In this document: in pieces, positions 57,391-64,000 of the stretch
How positions within the stretch are numbered: position 1 is the first letter of the stretch
Layout: each line of letters starts with the position of its first letter
Assembly: GCF_000012505.1 (NCBI RefSeq)
Contig: NC_007513.1
Coordinates: 1,922,001-1,986,000, forward strand
Origin: Synechococcus sp. CC9902
GTDB taxonomy: Bacteria > Cyanobacteriota > Cyanobacteriia > PCC-6307 > Cyanobiaceae
DNA length: 64,000 nucleotides
Reading direction: 5' to 3'
Notes under the pieces: model-generated
What the model was told of the DNA's origin: nothing
Seen by the model: the letters and a program-made list of their open reading frames with translations, nothing else
The model's database searches: none
Made by a program: the position numbers and the translations under genes

Positions 57391-58116
57391 ATGGATCCCC
57401 GCTTCCGGGTCGACCTCATCGCGGCAACCCCAAATCCCCAACAGTGCGTCTACGTGGGGATGCACCAGGACTACAGCGAGGGTTTTGTTGCAGCCGACCG
57501 CGAACAATGGCCCGACGAAACCAAAGCGGGCGAAGTCTGCGTCAAGCGTCTGCTGGCTGGGGAGCGAGGCCACTACGGCCCCATGGAACATGCCCAGATC
57601 GTTTTAAACGTGGGCTGGTTTCCTCATTCAGTGATGCAACAGGCGCGGACCCACCGGGTGGGTGTGAGCTTTGATGTGCAGTCGATGCGATACACCGGCG
57701 AACGCATCTGCAGGGCTGCAGCTGGTGAACTCGACCTTGAGGAGGTGTTCTATTTGCGCCCGGTGGGGCAATACAGCAACCGCCAAGGCAAGAAATATGC
57801 ATACAGCCAAGCTGAACGGGATAAAGATCTCCATCACTGCAAAATCAGCGCTGATCGATACCAAGAATTACTCGAAGCAGGCTTCGCAGAAGAACATGCA
57901 CGCGGGATTCTTCCTTTCGATTATCGACAGCATTTTGTGGTGAGCTTCACGCTCAGAGCTTTCCTACATTTCATGGATCTAAGGGCCAAACTCGATGCCC
58001 AACAGGAAATCCGCGAGCTTTGTGATCTGATGTGGCCCCATCTCCAAGCCTGGACGCCAGAATTTGCCGCTTGGTATGAAAAAACAAGGCTGCACAAAGC
58101 CCGTCTCGCTCCATAA
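57391..58116 (+). CDS. thyX: FAD-dependent thymidylate synthase
   Basis: A 241-residue flavin enzyme that methylates dUMP with methylene-THF, unrelated to ThyA. The ThyX motif is QARTHRVGVSFDVQSMRYTG, the RHR(x)S(x)R signature in slightly extended form. HYGPMEHAQ is also typical. It faces dcd, the source of dUTP for dUMP, across an AT-rich 55-base gap containing a weak AATTTT/AAAATT hairpin. Confidence 0.95.
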   Translation: MDPRFRVDLIAATPNPQQCVYVGMHQDYSEGFVAADREQWPDETKAGEVCVKRLLAGERGHYGPMEHAQIVLNVGWFPHSVMQQARTHRVGVSFDVQSMRYTGERICRAAAGELDLEEVFYLRPVGQYSNRQGKKYAYSQAERDKDLHHCKISADRYQELLEAGFAEEHARGILPFDYRQHFVVSFTLRAFLHFMDLRAKLDAQQEIRELCDLMWPHLQAWTPEFAAWYEKTRLHKARLAP

Positions 58117-58171
58117 AAACAGATAAGTAGCGAAGTTAATTAATAATTTTTAGTTGAAAATTGAAGCATTA

Positions 58172-58765
58172 TTACACCTTGGCTAAGGTGACACGTTCAG
58201 GCTGATGTTGATATTTTCCTTGACGATCGCTGTAGGTAGTAGAACAAGGCTCGCCTTCAAAAAATAGCAACTGACAGATGCCCTCATCTGCATAAATACG
58301 GCAATCAGCCCCTGAACTATTGCTGAATTCAAGGGTGAGGTGACCTTCCCAACCCGCCTCTGCAGGCGTGGTGTTCACGATAATTCCGAGCCGAGCATAA
58401 GTACTTTTTCCAAGACAAATAACTGTGATATTGGGAGGAACTTTCATCTTCTCTAAAGCCACACCGAGGCCATAGGAATGGGCCGGAAGAATGAAATAAC
58501 GACCGTCTTCATCTTCATGCAACGGTGTGGGTTCAAGGTTGGCTGGATTGAACCGTTTCGGATTCATCACCGTGCCAGGTACGTGCCTAAAAATCAAAAA
58601 CTCTTGCGGCGACAGCCGAAGGTCATAGCCATAGGACGAACACCCAAAACTGAGCACAGGGCTTTCGCGCTTATCGGGATCAAGGTGGCGAACCAGCCCC
58701 GACTGGAATGGCTCGAGCATGCCCTGCCCGGCTTGTTCCGTAATCCAACGATCACACTTGAGCAT
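58172..58765 (-). CDS. dcd: dCTP deaminase
   Basis: A 197-residue trimeric dUTPase-fold enzyme. It makes dUTP from dCTP. CGY-type SFGCSSYGYDLRLSPQEF, GKSTYARLGIIVNTTPAEAGWEGH and TLEFSN are diagnostic, including the catalytic Glu. It acts two steps before ThyX, convergent beside it. The ATG overlaps the previous gene's stop as TGATG. Confidence 0.95.
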   Translation of the reverse strand: MLKCDRWITEQAGQGMLEPFQSGLVRHLDPDKRESPVLSFGCSSYGYDLRLSPQEFLIFRHVPGTVMNPKRFNPANLEPTPLHEDEDGRYFILPAHSYGLGVALEKMKVPPNITVICLGKSTYARLGIIVNTTPAEAGWEGHLTLEFSNSSGADCRIYADEGICQLLFFEGEPCSTTYSDRQGKYQHQPERVTLAKV

Positions 58766-59376
58766 CAGAAACCTCGGCGTAGTTCCGTGACTTGATCAGC
58801 CATCGCCACAACATTGGAAGGGATGGCGGGCCCAGTGATGATCACATCCATCGAGCCTGGTCGTTGCTCAAGAGCTGAAAGCACTTCAGCTTCATCGATG
58901 TAGCCAAAGCCGATGGCCAGGCCAATCTCATCAAGAACGAGCTGATCAAGATCTCCAATCATGAGGTGCTGACGACAAATCGCCCAGACCGCTTGCACCG
59001 CATCACGGCAACCATCCAAGTTCGGCTCCGCTACGCAAGCGGGAACATCAGGGCGCAGCCAGACAAGTCCTCCACATAACTGCACATGGCCCGATGGGCC
59101 CTGTTGCACACCCCCCTTCAAAAACTGACTTATCAAAACGCGGCTACCGAGCCCAGCTGCTCGCACCGCCTGGCTCAGCACATTGGAAAAACTGCCGCGA
59201 TAAGGAGCTGTATGCACCTGAAGCTGACCCTCTGGAGCGACTAGATGCAGGGCTGGCGGCGGCGGTTGCGTTGCATTCGGAACTGGCCTCAAACCAACTC
59301 GTTCTGTGGAACGCTGATCGCCATCGAGAGAACGAATCTCTTGGGATTGATGGCGGTCGGTCAGGCTTGCGATCAT
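58765..59376 (-). CDS. CobO-like P-loop-fold protein with degenerate P-loop
   Basis: A 203-residue protein with the layout of cob(I)alamin adenosyltransferase CobO: RAAGLGSRVLISQFLKGG, LVLDEIGLAIGFGYI and MDVIITGPAIPSNVVAMADQ are equivalent to CobO's blocks. Where CobO has TGDGKGKTTAA, this one has TAPYRGSFSNVL, without the Gly-Lys-Thr of the P-loop. I recall the same loss in other cyanobacterial relatives, so it is probably a conserved, non-classical member. ATP use is doubtful. It is coupled to dcd (TGATG). Confidence 0.78.
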   Translation of the reverse strand: MIASLTDRHQSQEIRSLDGDQRSTERVGLRPVPNATQPPPPALHLVAPEGQLQVHTAPYRGSFSNVLSQAVRAAGLGSRVLISQFLKGGVQQGPSGHVQLCGGLVWLRPDVPACVAEPNLDGCRDAVQAVWAICRQHLMIGDLDQLVLDEIGLAIGFGYIDEAEVLSALEQRPGSMDVIITGPAIPSNVVAMADQVTELRRGF

Positions 59377-59517
59377 CGGCTCAGGTCACGCCGGGACAAC
59401 CCGGAAGACCTTGAATGTAGCGGCGTTATGCCATTCCACAAGGCAATCGACACTACCCATGGTGGCTCAAGCGCAAAGCGGAGGGAACTGCGAGGCTGAC
59501 GTCACTTCTTCTGAGCC

Positions 59518-60249
59518 ATGAGCGATCCATCCCAGTCCCGAGCCGATGGCCGCTGCCGCAATGCTCTGCGCCCGTTTTCCGTGACTTGGGATCCAATGGG
59601 ATTCGCCTTGAGTTCAGTCACTGTGAGAACCGGTCGAACAACTGTTCTCTGCAGCGTTTGCCTCGATGACAACGTGCCGCGCTGGCGTCGAGGCGAAGGG
59701 CTCGGGTGGCTCAGTGCTGAGTACCGCCTCCTACCCGGGTCAACACCGCAACGGCAAGGGCGTGAGTTGATGAAGCTGTCCGGCCGCACCCAAGAAATTC
59801 AACGTTTGATCGGGCGCAGCCTTCGGGCCGCCGTTGACATGGCACAACTGGGAGAGCGAACCTTGCTGATCGACTGCGACGTGATCCAAGCGGATGCAGG
59901 CACCCGCACAGCGGCCATCACCGGGGCCTGGCTGGCGTTGCACCGGGCCTGTAGCCGCCTCGTTTCCCAGGGGATTCTTGAGAACTCCCCTCTTCAAAGC
60001 CAAGTTGCTGCTGTCTCCGTTGGGTTAGTGGACAGCCAGGCGCTGCTAGACCTCGACTACAGCGAAGACAGTCGAGCTGAGGTCGATCTCAATGTGGTGC
60101 AAGCGGACGATGGCCGACTGCTTGAAGTTCAGGGAACCGCCGAGGGCGCGCCATTCAGCCGTGCCCAGCTGGATGCACTCCTGGACCTGGCTGAACCCGG
60201 CCTCCGACAACTGATGGAGGCTCAGCGGCAGGCCCTTGTATCTGAGTGA
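59518..60249 (+). CDS. rph: Ribonuclease PH
   Basis: A 243-residue phosphorolytic 3' exonuclease that trims tRNA ends. SRADGRCRNALRPF opens the protein, GRTTVLCSV and GWLSAEYRLLPGSTPQRQ follow, and CDVIQADAGTRTAAITGAWLAL is the active-site region with the Asp pair. QGTAEGAPFSR closes the phosphate site. It is divergent from the CobO-like gene; the 141-base gap shows nothing definite. Confidence 0.95.
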   Translation: MSDPSQSRADGRCRNALRPFSVTWDPMGFALSSVTVRTGRTTVLCSVCLDDNVPRWRRGEGLGWLSAEYRLLPGSTPQRQGRELMKLSGRTQEIQRLIGRSLRAAVDMAQLGERTLLIDCDVIQADAGTRTAAITGAWLALHRACSRLVSQGILENSPLQSQVAAVSVGLVDSQALLDLDYSEDSRAEVDLNVVQADDGRLLEVQGTAEGAPFSRAQLDALLDLAEPGLRQLMEAQRQALVSE

Positions 60250-60260
60250 ACACTCAATGC

Positions 60261-60302
60261 GTAATAACCGCTACAGGACACATCCAGGCAGATCCGTAAC
60301 TT
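60261..60302 (+). promoter_or_regulatory. NtcA-activated promoter of ntcA
   Basis: GTA (60261-60263), eight bases, TAC (60272-60274) is a perfect GTAN8TAC NtcA site. Exactly 22 bases later TAACTT (60297-60302) matches the TAN3T -10 box. This is the canonical spacing of NtcA-dependent promoters, in which the box replaces the -35. The ntcA ATG follows 22 bases after the -10, so positive autoregulation is predicted. Confidence 0.88.
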
Positions 60303-60324
60303 TCAAAGCAATCGCGAGCCAGTC

Positions 60325-61041
60325 ATGAGCACCAGCACTGGTTTTACCCGCTATGCACCTCTTAGTAACGCCGTAGCGAACACTCAGCCCTCAGGTCCTC
60401 GATCGTTGATGGAGGTGATCCGTGGGCTGGAAGGTGCCAGCACGGAGATGGTGGAGCGAAATAAAACAATTTTTTTCCCGGGAGACCCGGCGGAACGCGT
60501 TTATCTGATTCGACGGGGCGCTGTGCGCCTTTCAAGGGTTTACGAATCTGGTGAAGAAATCACGGTTGCTCTCCTCAGGGAAAACAGCCTGTTCGGTGTG
60601 CTGTCTTTACTCACTGGTCAACGCTCGGATCGCTTTTATCACGCAGTCGCCTTCACCCGCGTTGAGATGGTGACGGCACCTGCCACCTCAGTGCGCAACG
60701 CGATTGAAGCGGATACGGCTGTTGGACTCAGGCTTTTACAAGGCCTCTCCAGCAGGATCCTGCAAACCGAAACGATGATCGAAACGCTCACGCATCGGGA
60801 TATGTCGTCCCGGCTGGTGAGCTTTTTACTGGTGCTTTGCCGAGACTTCGGAGTGCCTGATGAACTAGGAATCACGATTGATCTTCGGCTGTCTCATCAA
60901 GCGATCGCTGAAGCCATTGGCTCAACCCGCGTAACAATCACGCGTCTGCTGGGAGACTTGCGTCAATCCGGTCTCGTACAGATTGACCGCAAGAAAATCA
61001 CCGTTCTCGATCCGATCGCCTTGGCCAAACGGTTCAGCTGA
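60325..61041 (+). CDS. ntcA: Global nitrogen regulator NtcA
   Basis: A 238-residue CRP/FNR-family activator that senses 2-oxoglutarate. [26 protein letters not shown]-type sequence forms the effector domain, with [21 protein letters not shown], and [21 protein letters not shown] is the near-invariant NtcA helix-turn-helix. The N-terminus is somewhat longer than in Synechocystis, as in other marine forms. Targets include GS-GOGAT; gltB is 58 kb away in this window. Confidence 0.97.
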   Translation: MSTSTGFTRYAPLSNAVANTQPSGPRSLMEVIRGLEGASTEMVERNKTIFFPGDPAERVYLIRRGAVRLSRVYESGEEITVALLRENSLFGVLSLLTGQRSDRFYHAVAFTRVEMVTAPATSVRNAIEADTAVGLRLLQGLSSRILQTETMIETLTHRDMSSRLVSFLLVLCRDFGVPDELGITIDLRLSHQAIAEAIGSTRVTITRLLGDLRQSGLVQIDRKKITVLDPIALAKRFS

Positions 61042-61068
61042 TCGCATCTGCAGCCGAGGGCTAATGCC

Positions 61069-62220
61069 ATGAGTGGCTGGCTGCTGATTCTGTCCCTCCT
61101 AATCCTCGGGGGCATTCTGTCCACCCTCGGCGATCGCCTTGGCAGTCGAGTCGGTAAAGCTCGTTTGAGCTTGTTCAACATGCGACCCCGGCGCACTGCT
61201 GTGGTGATCACGGTGCTGACGGGCAGCCTGATCAGCGCCCTCTCGCTTGGCCTCATGCTTTTGGTGAGTCGGCAACTGCGGGTTGGGCTATTCGAACTCG
61301 ATACCCTCCAAGCGCGACTGAAAGACAGCCGTGAGCAACTCGATGCCGCCGAACGCGAGCGCGTCGAAACCCGCAGAGCAACCGTACGGATCGAAGCAGA
61401 GCTCAAGGCAGCGGAACAACGGGCCAACACCCTTCGGCAGGAGTTGGCTCCTTTACAGAAGCAACGTCAAACCCTCGAGGCCGACAGAGATCGCCTCAGC
61501 CGCGACATCGCTGCTCGAGATCTGGATATCCAAAGAACCGAAGCCGAACTCAACACGGTGCGCAACCGCATCAAGTTGGGGGAACGAGAATTGAAGGATC
61601 TGGAACGCAATCTTGTCGCCCTTCGCCGCGGTGCTGTTGTTCTGCGCAGTGGGCAAATACTTGCAACCGCGACCGTGCGGATGGAATCACCCGATCAGGC
61701 CAAACAAGTGGTCGATCGCCTGCTGCAAGAAGCCAATTTCAATGCCTACGGCAAAGTCTTGCCAGGCCAAGCCCCTGATCAACAAATCATTCGTGTTCCT
61801 CGTAGCGACGTGAACCGCTTACAGGGAATCATCAGCAAGCCAGGAACTTGGGTGATCTCGCTGCGATCCGCCACCAACGTTCTTAGAGGAGAAACGGTGG
61901 TTTACGCCTTCCCGGAGGTTCATCCCAACCGTTTAGTCACCAAAAAAGGAGATGTGCTCGCCTCCGTCAGGCTTGACCCCAGCGAACGCAGTAATGCGGC
62001 CATTCGCACCCGACTCAATTTGTTGCTGGCCTCGGCCTACGCAGAAGCCAAACGACGAGGCTCGCTTACCGCTGGTTTGCAATTCGATGGCCAAGCCCTA
62101 GCGCAACTTGGCCAAACACTGATGGAGCGGTCGGAGCAGGGAATCACCTTGCAAGCCATCTCCACCCGCGACAGCAACAGTGCTGACCCAATCTTCGTCG
62201 CCGTGGAGTCCAACCCTTGA
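61069..62220 (+). CDS. DUF3084 family protein (membrane anchor plus coiled coil)
   Basis: A 383-residue protein. Two N-terminal membrane spans (WLLILSLLILGGILSTLGDRL and AVVITVLTGSLISALSLGLM) lead to a long coiled coil (about residues 70-185: LKDSREQLDAAERERVETRR and similar). A globular C-terminal domain contains GAVVLRSGQILATATV. This is the cyanobacterial DUF3084 type, function unknown; the form suggests an envelope or thylakoid scaffold. It overlaps the next gene's TTG start by four bases. Confidence 0.82.
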   Translation: MSGWLLILSLLILGGILSTLGDRLGSRVGKARLSLFNMRPRRTAVVITVLTGSLISALSLGLMLLVSRQLRVGLFELDTLQARLKDSREQLDAAERERVETRRATVRIEAELKAAEQRANTLRQELAPLQKQRQTLEADRDRLSRDIAARDLDIQRTEAELNTVRNRIKLGERELKDLERNLVALRRGAVVLRSGQILATATVRMESPDQAKQVVDRLLQEANFNAYGKVLPGQAPDQQIIRVPRSDVNRLQGIISKPGTWVISLRSATNVLRGETVVYAFPEVHPNRLVTKKGDVLASVRLDPSERSNAAIRTRLNLLLASAYAEAKRRGSLTAGLQFDGQALAQLGQTLMERSEQGITLQAISTRDSNSADPIFVAVESNP

Positions 62221-62663
62221 GCCGTCTGGTTGCACTGGATCCAGGACGCAGCAAATGCGGATTGGTGTTGATTGACAGCGAACACAATCGTGTGTTGGCC
62301 GGCAAGGTGGTGCCACCTGAAGCCGTTATGGCGTGGGTGGATCATTGGCACGAGCAACACAACCTGGATCAAATCATCGTTGGCGACGGCACAAGCAGTG
62401 CCCAGTGGGTTCAAGACTTCAACGGATTTGCCAATGTTCAGTCAGTCAATGAGCACGGCACCACCTTGAGGGCTCGCGACCGGTATTGGGCTTTGTGGCC
62501 AGCCAAAGGCTGGCAACGTCTTCTCCCAAAAGGGTTAAGGCTGCCCCCCCACGAACTGGATGCAATCGCCGCCCTCGTGATGGCAGAAGACCACCTCAAG
62601 CAACGCTGTTCATGGTCTGGGCCACCCCCAAATTTCTCACTTAGAACTTGGCCCGAACCGTAA
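62217..62663 (+). CDS. RuvC/YqgF-like RNase H-fold protein
   Basis: A 148-residue protein starting at TTG 62217 (TTGA overlap with the DUF3084 stop). RLVALDPGRSKCGLVLID carries the first catalytic Asp of the YqgF/RuvC fold; DQIIVGDGT supplies another acidic site; LPPHELDAIAALVMAED closes with Asp. It is distinct from the usual YqgF of 16S rRNA maturation. A nuclease role is plausible but unproven. Its end overlaps DUF3146 by 23 bases. Confidence 0.78.
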   Translation: MSRLVALDPGRSKCGLVLIDSEHNRVLAGKVVPPEAVMAWVDHWHEQHNLDQIIVGDGTSSAQWVQDFNGFANVQSVNEHGTTLRARDRYWALWPAKGWQRLLPKGLRLPPHELDAIAALVMAEDHLKQRCSWSGPPPNFSLRTWPEP

Positions 62664-62898
62664 AGCTGTAATCACCACCGGGCTCGAGGCGGTAATCGGT
62701 GCGCACCAAAAAACGAAACAGGGCATCTTGAATCAAGGCTCGTCCGAGCGATGGTTCCACCGTGAGTTCTCCACGATCAAACGCCCAATAGAACTGCCAC
62801 TGAAAACCACCAGCAGCGACCTCGCCTTCCACACACTGGTCTTGAAAGCACTGACGCAAAACGCGGAGATGGGCTGTTGTGGCAGGGAGGGCCGCCAT
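62641..62898 (-). CDS. DUF3146 family protein
   Basis: An 85-residue protein starting MAALPATTAHLRVLRQCF. GEVAAGGFQWQFYWAFDRGELTVEPSLGRALI is the recognisable centre (two beta-rich halves); DYSFTVRAKF ends it. This is the cyanobacterial DUF3146 group, function unknown. Its ATG overlaps the pth stop (TGATG), so it is the last gene of a psbH-tatA-pth direction run. Confidence 0.78.
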   Translation of the reverse strand: MAALPATTAHLRVLRQCFQDQCVEGEVAAGGFQWQFYWAFDRGELTVEPSLGRALIQDALFRFLVRTDYRLEPGGDYSFTVRAKF

Positions 62899-63515
62899 CA
62901 AGTTGCAGAAGGGGATTCATACCGGAACCCATTGATCCAGGTGCCAGCCCGTTCCATGCCCTGCGTTTTCAGGCGATCTAAACCATCCAAAACTGCATCC
63001 AACACTGCATCAACACAGGGCTGTTCAGCTCGACTGAAGGGACCAAGCACATGGGACACCGTGCGAGCTCGTCGTTCCGCTGGATTCTCTGCGGGGGCAC
63101 CGATTCCAATTCGTAATCGAGGGAAGACTTGCGTTCCAAGATGCTGGATCGTGCTGCGGAGACCGTTGTGTCCCCCGGCACTTCCCTGCGCACGCAGCCG
63201 TAACCGTCCAAGAGGGAGGTCCATATCGTCGACAAGCAACACGATTTCTTCTGGCTGAAAGCCATACCAATCGAGAGCTGCGCGCACGGAACGTCCACTG
63301 TCGTTCATGAACGTTTGAGGCATGAGCAAGCGCAAGCGCTGATCCCCAAAGCCTTTATCAGCCGATAGTCCATGCAACTTGGCCTGTTGCCGAAAACTGA
63401 AGCCTTCTCTGCGCGCCAAACGCTCGAGGGCCATGAAACCAATGTTGTGTCGGGTGCCGTCGTACTTCGACCCAGGGTTTCCCAAACCAACCACAAGGCT
63501 GAGCTGATGGGGCAT
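62898..63515 (-). CDS. pth: Peptidyl-tRNA hydrolase
   Basis: A 205-residue enzyme that frees tRNA from prematurely released peptidyl-tRNA. LVVGLGNPGSKYDGTRHNIG contains the catalytic His and flanking Asn; PQTFMNDSG, DDMDLPLGRLRLR and GSAGGHNGLRS are the other conserved blocks. ATG 63515 is chosen over the GTG before it. It follows tatA after nine bases. Confidence 0.96.
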   Translation of the reverse strand: MPHQLSLVVGLGNPGSKYDGTRHNIGFMALERLARREGFSFRQQAKLHGLSADKGFGDQRLRLLMPQTFMNDSGRSVRAALDWYGFQPEEIVLLVDDMDLPLGRLRLRAQGSAGGHNGLRSTIQHLGTQVFPRLRIGIGAPAENPAERRARTVSHVLGPFSRAEQPCVDAVLDAVLDGLDRLKTQGMERAGTWINGFRYESPSAT

Positions 63516-63524
63516 CACGACGGA

Positions 63525-63758
63525 TCAAGCTCCCGGAGGTCGCTCATCGTTGGGCTGTTGTTCCGCCGAGGGAAGAGCTTCTGGCTCAGCCATTGCTTTA
63601 TTAATTTCACGCTCAAATTCCTTGGAAGCAGATTGAAATCCCTTCAAGGTTTTGCCGAGGGTTTTGCCGAGCTCAGGCAGTCGCTTCGGACCAAATACCA
63701 ATAAGGCCACGGCGCCGATCACCGCCATTTCGGGAAGGCCGACGCCGAACACGTTCAT
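63525..63758 (-). CDS. tatA: Sec-independent translocase subunit TatA/E
   Basis: A 77-residue protein of the Tat pore. One short N-terminal span (FGVGLPEMAVIGAVALLVFG) is followed by the hinge FGPKRLPELGKTLGK, an amphipathic helix and a charged disordered tail, the normal TatA form. It exports folded proteins to thylakoid lumen or periplasm. It lies between psbH and pth on the same strand. Confidence 0.95.
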   Translation of the reverse strand: MNVFGVGLPEMAVIGAVALLVFGPKRLPELGKTLGKTLKGFQSASKEFEREINKAMAEPEALPSAEQQPNDERPPGA

Positions 63759-63767
63759 GGTGTCTTG

Positions 63768-63968
63768 TTAACCCAAGCCGTTCCAATTGACATTGATGCC
63801 TTCGAGGATCAATGACTTGTTGTACAGCTGAAGGATCACGAGAAGGAACACAAGGAAGAGCACCATGAAGATGCCCATCACTGGCGTGGTGCCCCAACCG
63901 GGAACGACCTTGCCGTACTCGGAGTTCAGAGGGCGGAGGAGGTCTCCCAGACGGGTGCGTTGGGCCAT
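63768..63968 (-). CDS. psbH: Photosystem II protein H
   Basis: A 66-residue PSII subunit beside CP47. [20 protein letters not shown] leads to one membrane span ([20 protein letters not shown]) and the short lumenal end [10 protein letters not shown]. It aids QB-site function and assembly. In cyanobacteria psbN usually lies divergently just upstream, which would be past the right edge. tatA follows after nine bases. Confidence 0.96.
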   Translation of the reverse strand: MAQRTRLGDLLRPLNSEYGKVVPGWGTTPVMGIFMVLFLVFLLVILQLYNKSLILEGINVNWNGLG

Positions 63969-64000
63969 GGCGACGCTTGGGTCTCGGGTTAAAGGAAGTG

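Noticed and set aside
59377-59517. A second NtcA box in the rph/CobO-like gap
   Set aside because: No GTAN8TAC was seen there.
1-64000. CRISPR arrays, insertion sequences, toxin-antitoxin or phage genes
   Set aside because: No regularly spaced repeats, transposase or integrase motifs, or phage structural genes were found.

Overview
This window is core chromosome of a marine picocyanobacterium, most likely a marine Synechococcus. The evidence is photosystem II genes (psbA, psbO, psbH), NtcA, an MPBQ/MSBQ methyltransferase, a CrtR-type carotenoid hydroxylase, an IctB-like protein, LL-diaminopimelate aminotransferase, FAD-dependent thymidylate synthase (thyX), Ycf20 and Ycf66 proteins, and very tight packing with many 1-4 base overlaps. 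No strain is assigned. No rRNA, CRISPR array, transposase, integrase or phage gene was seen.

Layout. 1-3.6 kb: 5' part of ferredoxin glutamate synthase (gltB, minus) and a divergent phosphodiester-glycosidase-like protein. 3.6-9.5 kb: an IscA/HesB protein, then the str operon (rpsL-rpsG-fusA-tuf-rpsJ) and a LON-domain protein. 9.5-12 kb: MPBQ methyltransferase, pheA, DUF1997. 12-17.3 kb (minus): a large radical SAM protein, RNase E and RNase HII. 17.3-19.8 kb: dapL, clpS, a CPBP protease. 19.8-21.6 kb: an AT-rich TPR-sulfotransferase fusion. 21.7-24.6 kb: a radical SAM protein divergent from a D1:2-type psbA. 24.7-28.1 kb: a GT9-like protein, an Asp/Asn beta-hydroxylase-like protein, a cupin, then aroC. 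28.1-34.9 kb (minus): a basic-tailed protein, KDPG aldolase, ftsH, sat, psbO, coaBC, DUF2555. 34.9-41.5 kb: tRNA-Ala, small proteins, Ycf20, type II NADH dehydrogenase, pyrB with a 3-methyladenine glycosylase, a queuosine-precursor transporter, an AT-rich glycosyltransferase and a 47-residue membrane protein. 41.5-54 kb: creatininase-family protein, gatC, crtR, tRNA-Leu, ycf66, ileS, a DUF3177 pair, FIST, trmB, ictB-like, GlcNAc-kinase-like, glmM. 54-64 kb: soluble lytic transglycosylase, txlA, thyX, dcd, a CobO-like protein with a broken P-loop, rph, ntcA, DUF3084, a RuvC-fold protein, DUF3146, pth, tatA, psbH.

Most of the content is housekeeping: translation, RNA processing, photosystem II supply and repair (psbA, psbO, psbH, ftsH), nitrogen assimilation (gltB, ntcA), amino-acid and nucleotide synthesis. 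The least ordinary items are: a strong intrinsic terminator lying inside the 5' coding region of the KDPG aldolase gene, which itself overlaps ftsH; a textbook NtcA-activated promoter at ntcA; two alternative G/C-run hairpins before a 66-residue gene; the CobO-like protein without P-loop residues; and two AT-rich genes for surface-polysaccharide-type enzymes. I found no clear new multi-gene defence or mobile system.
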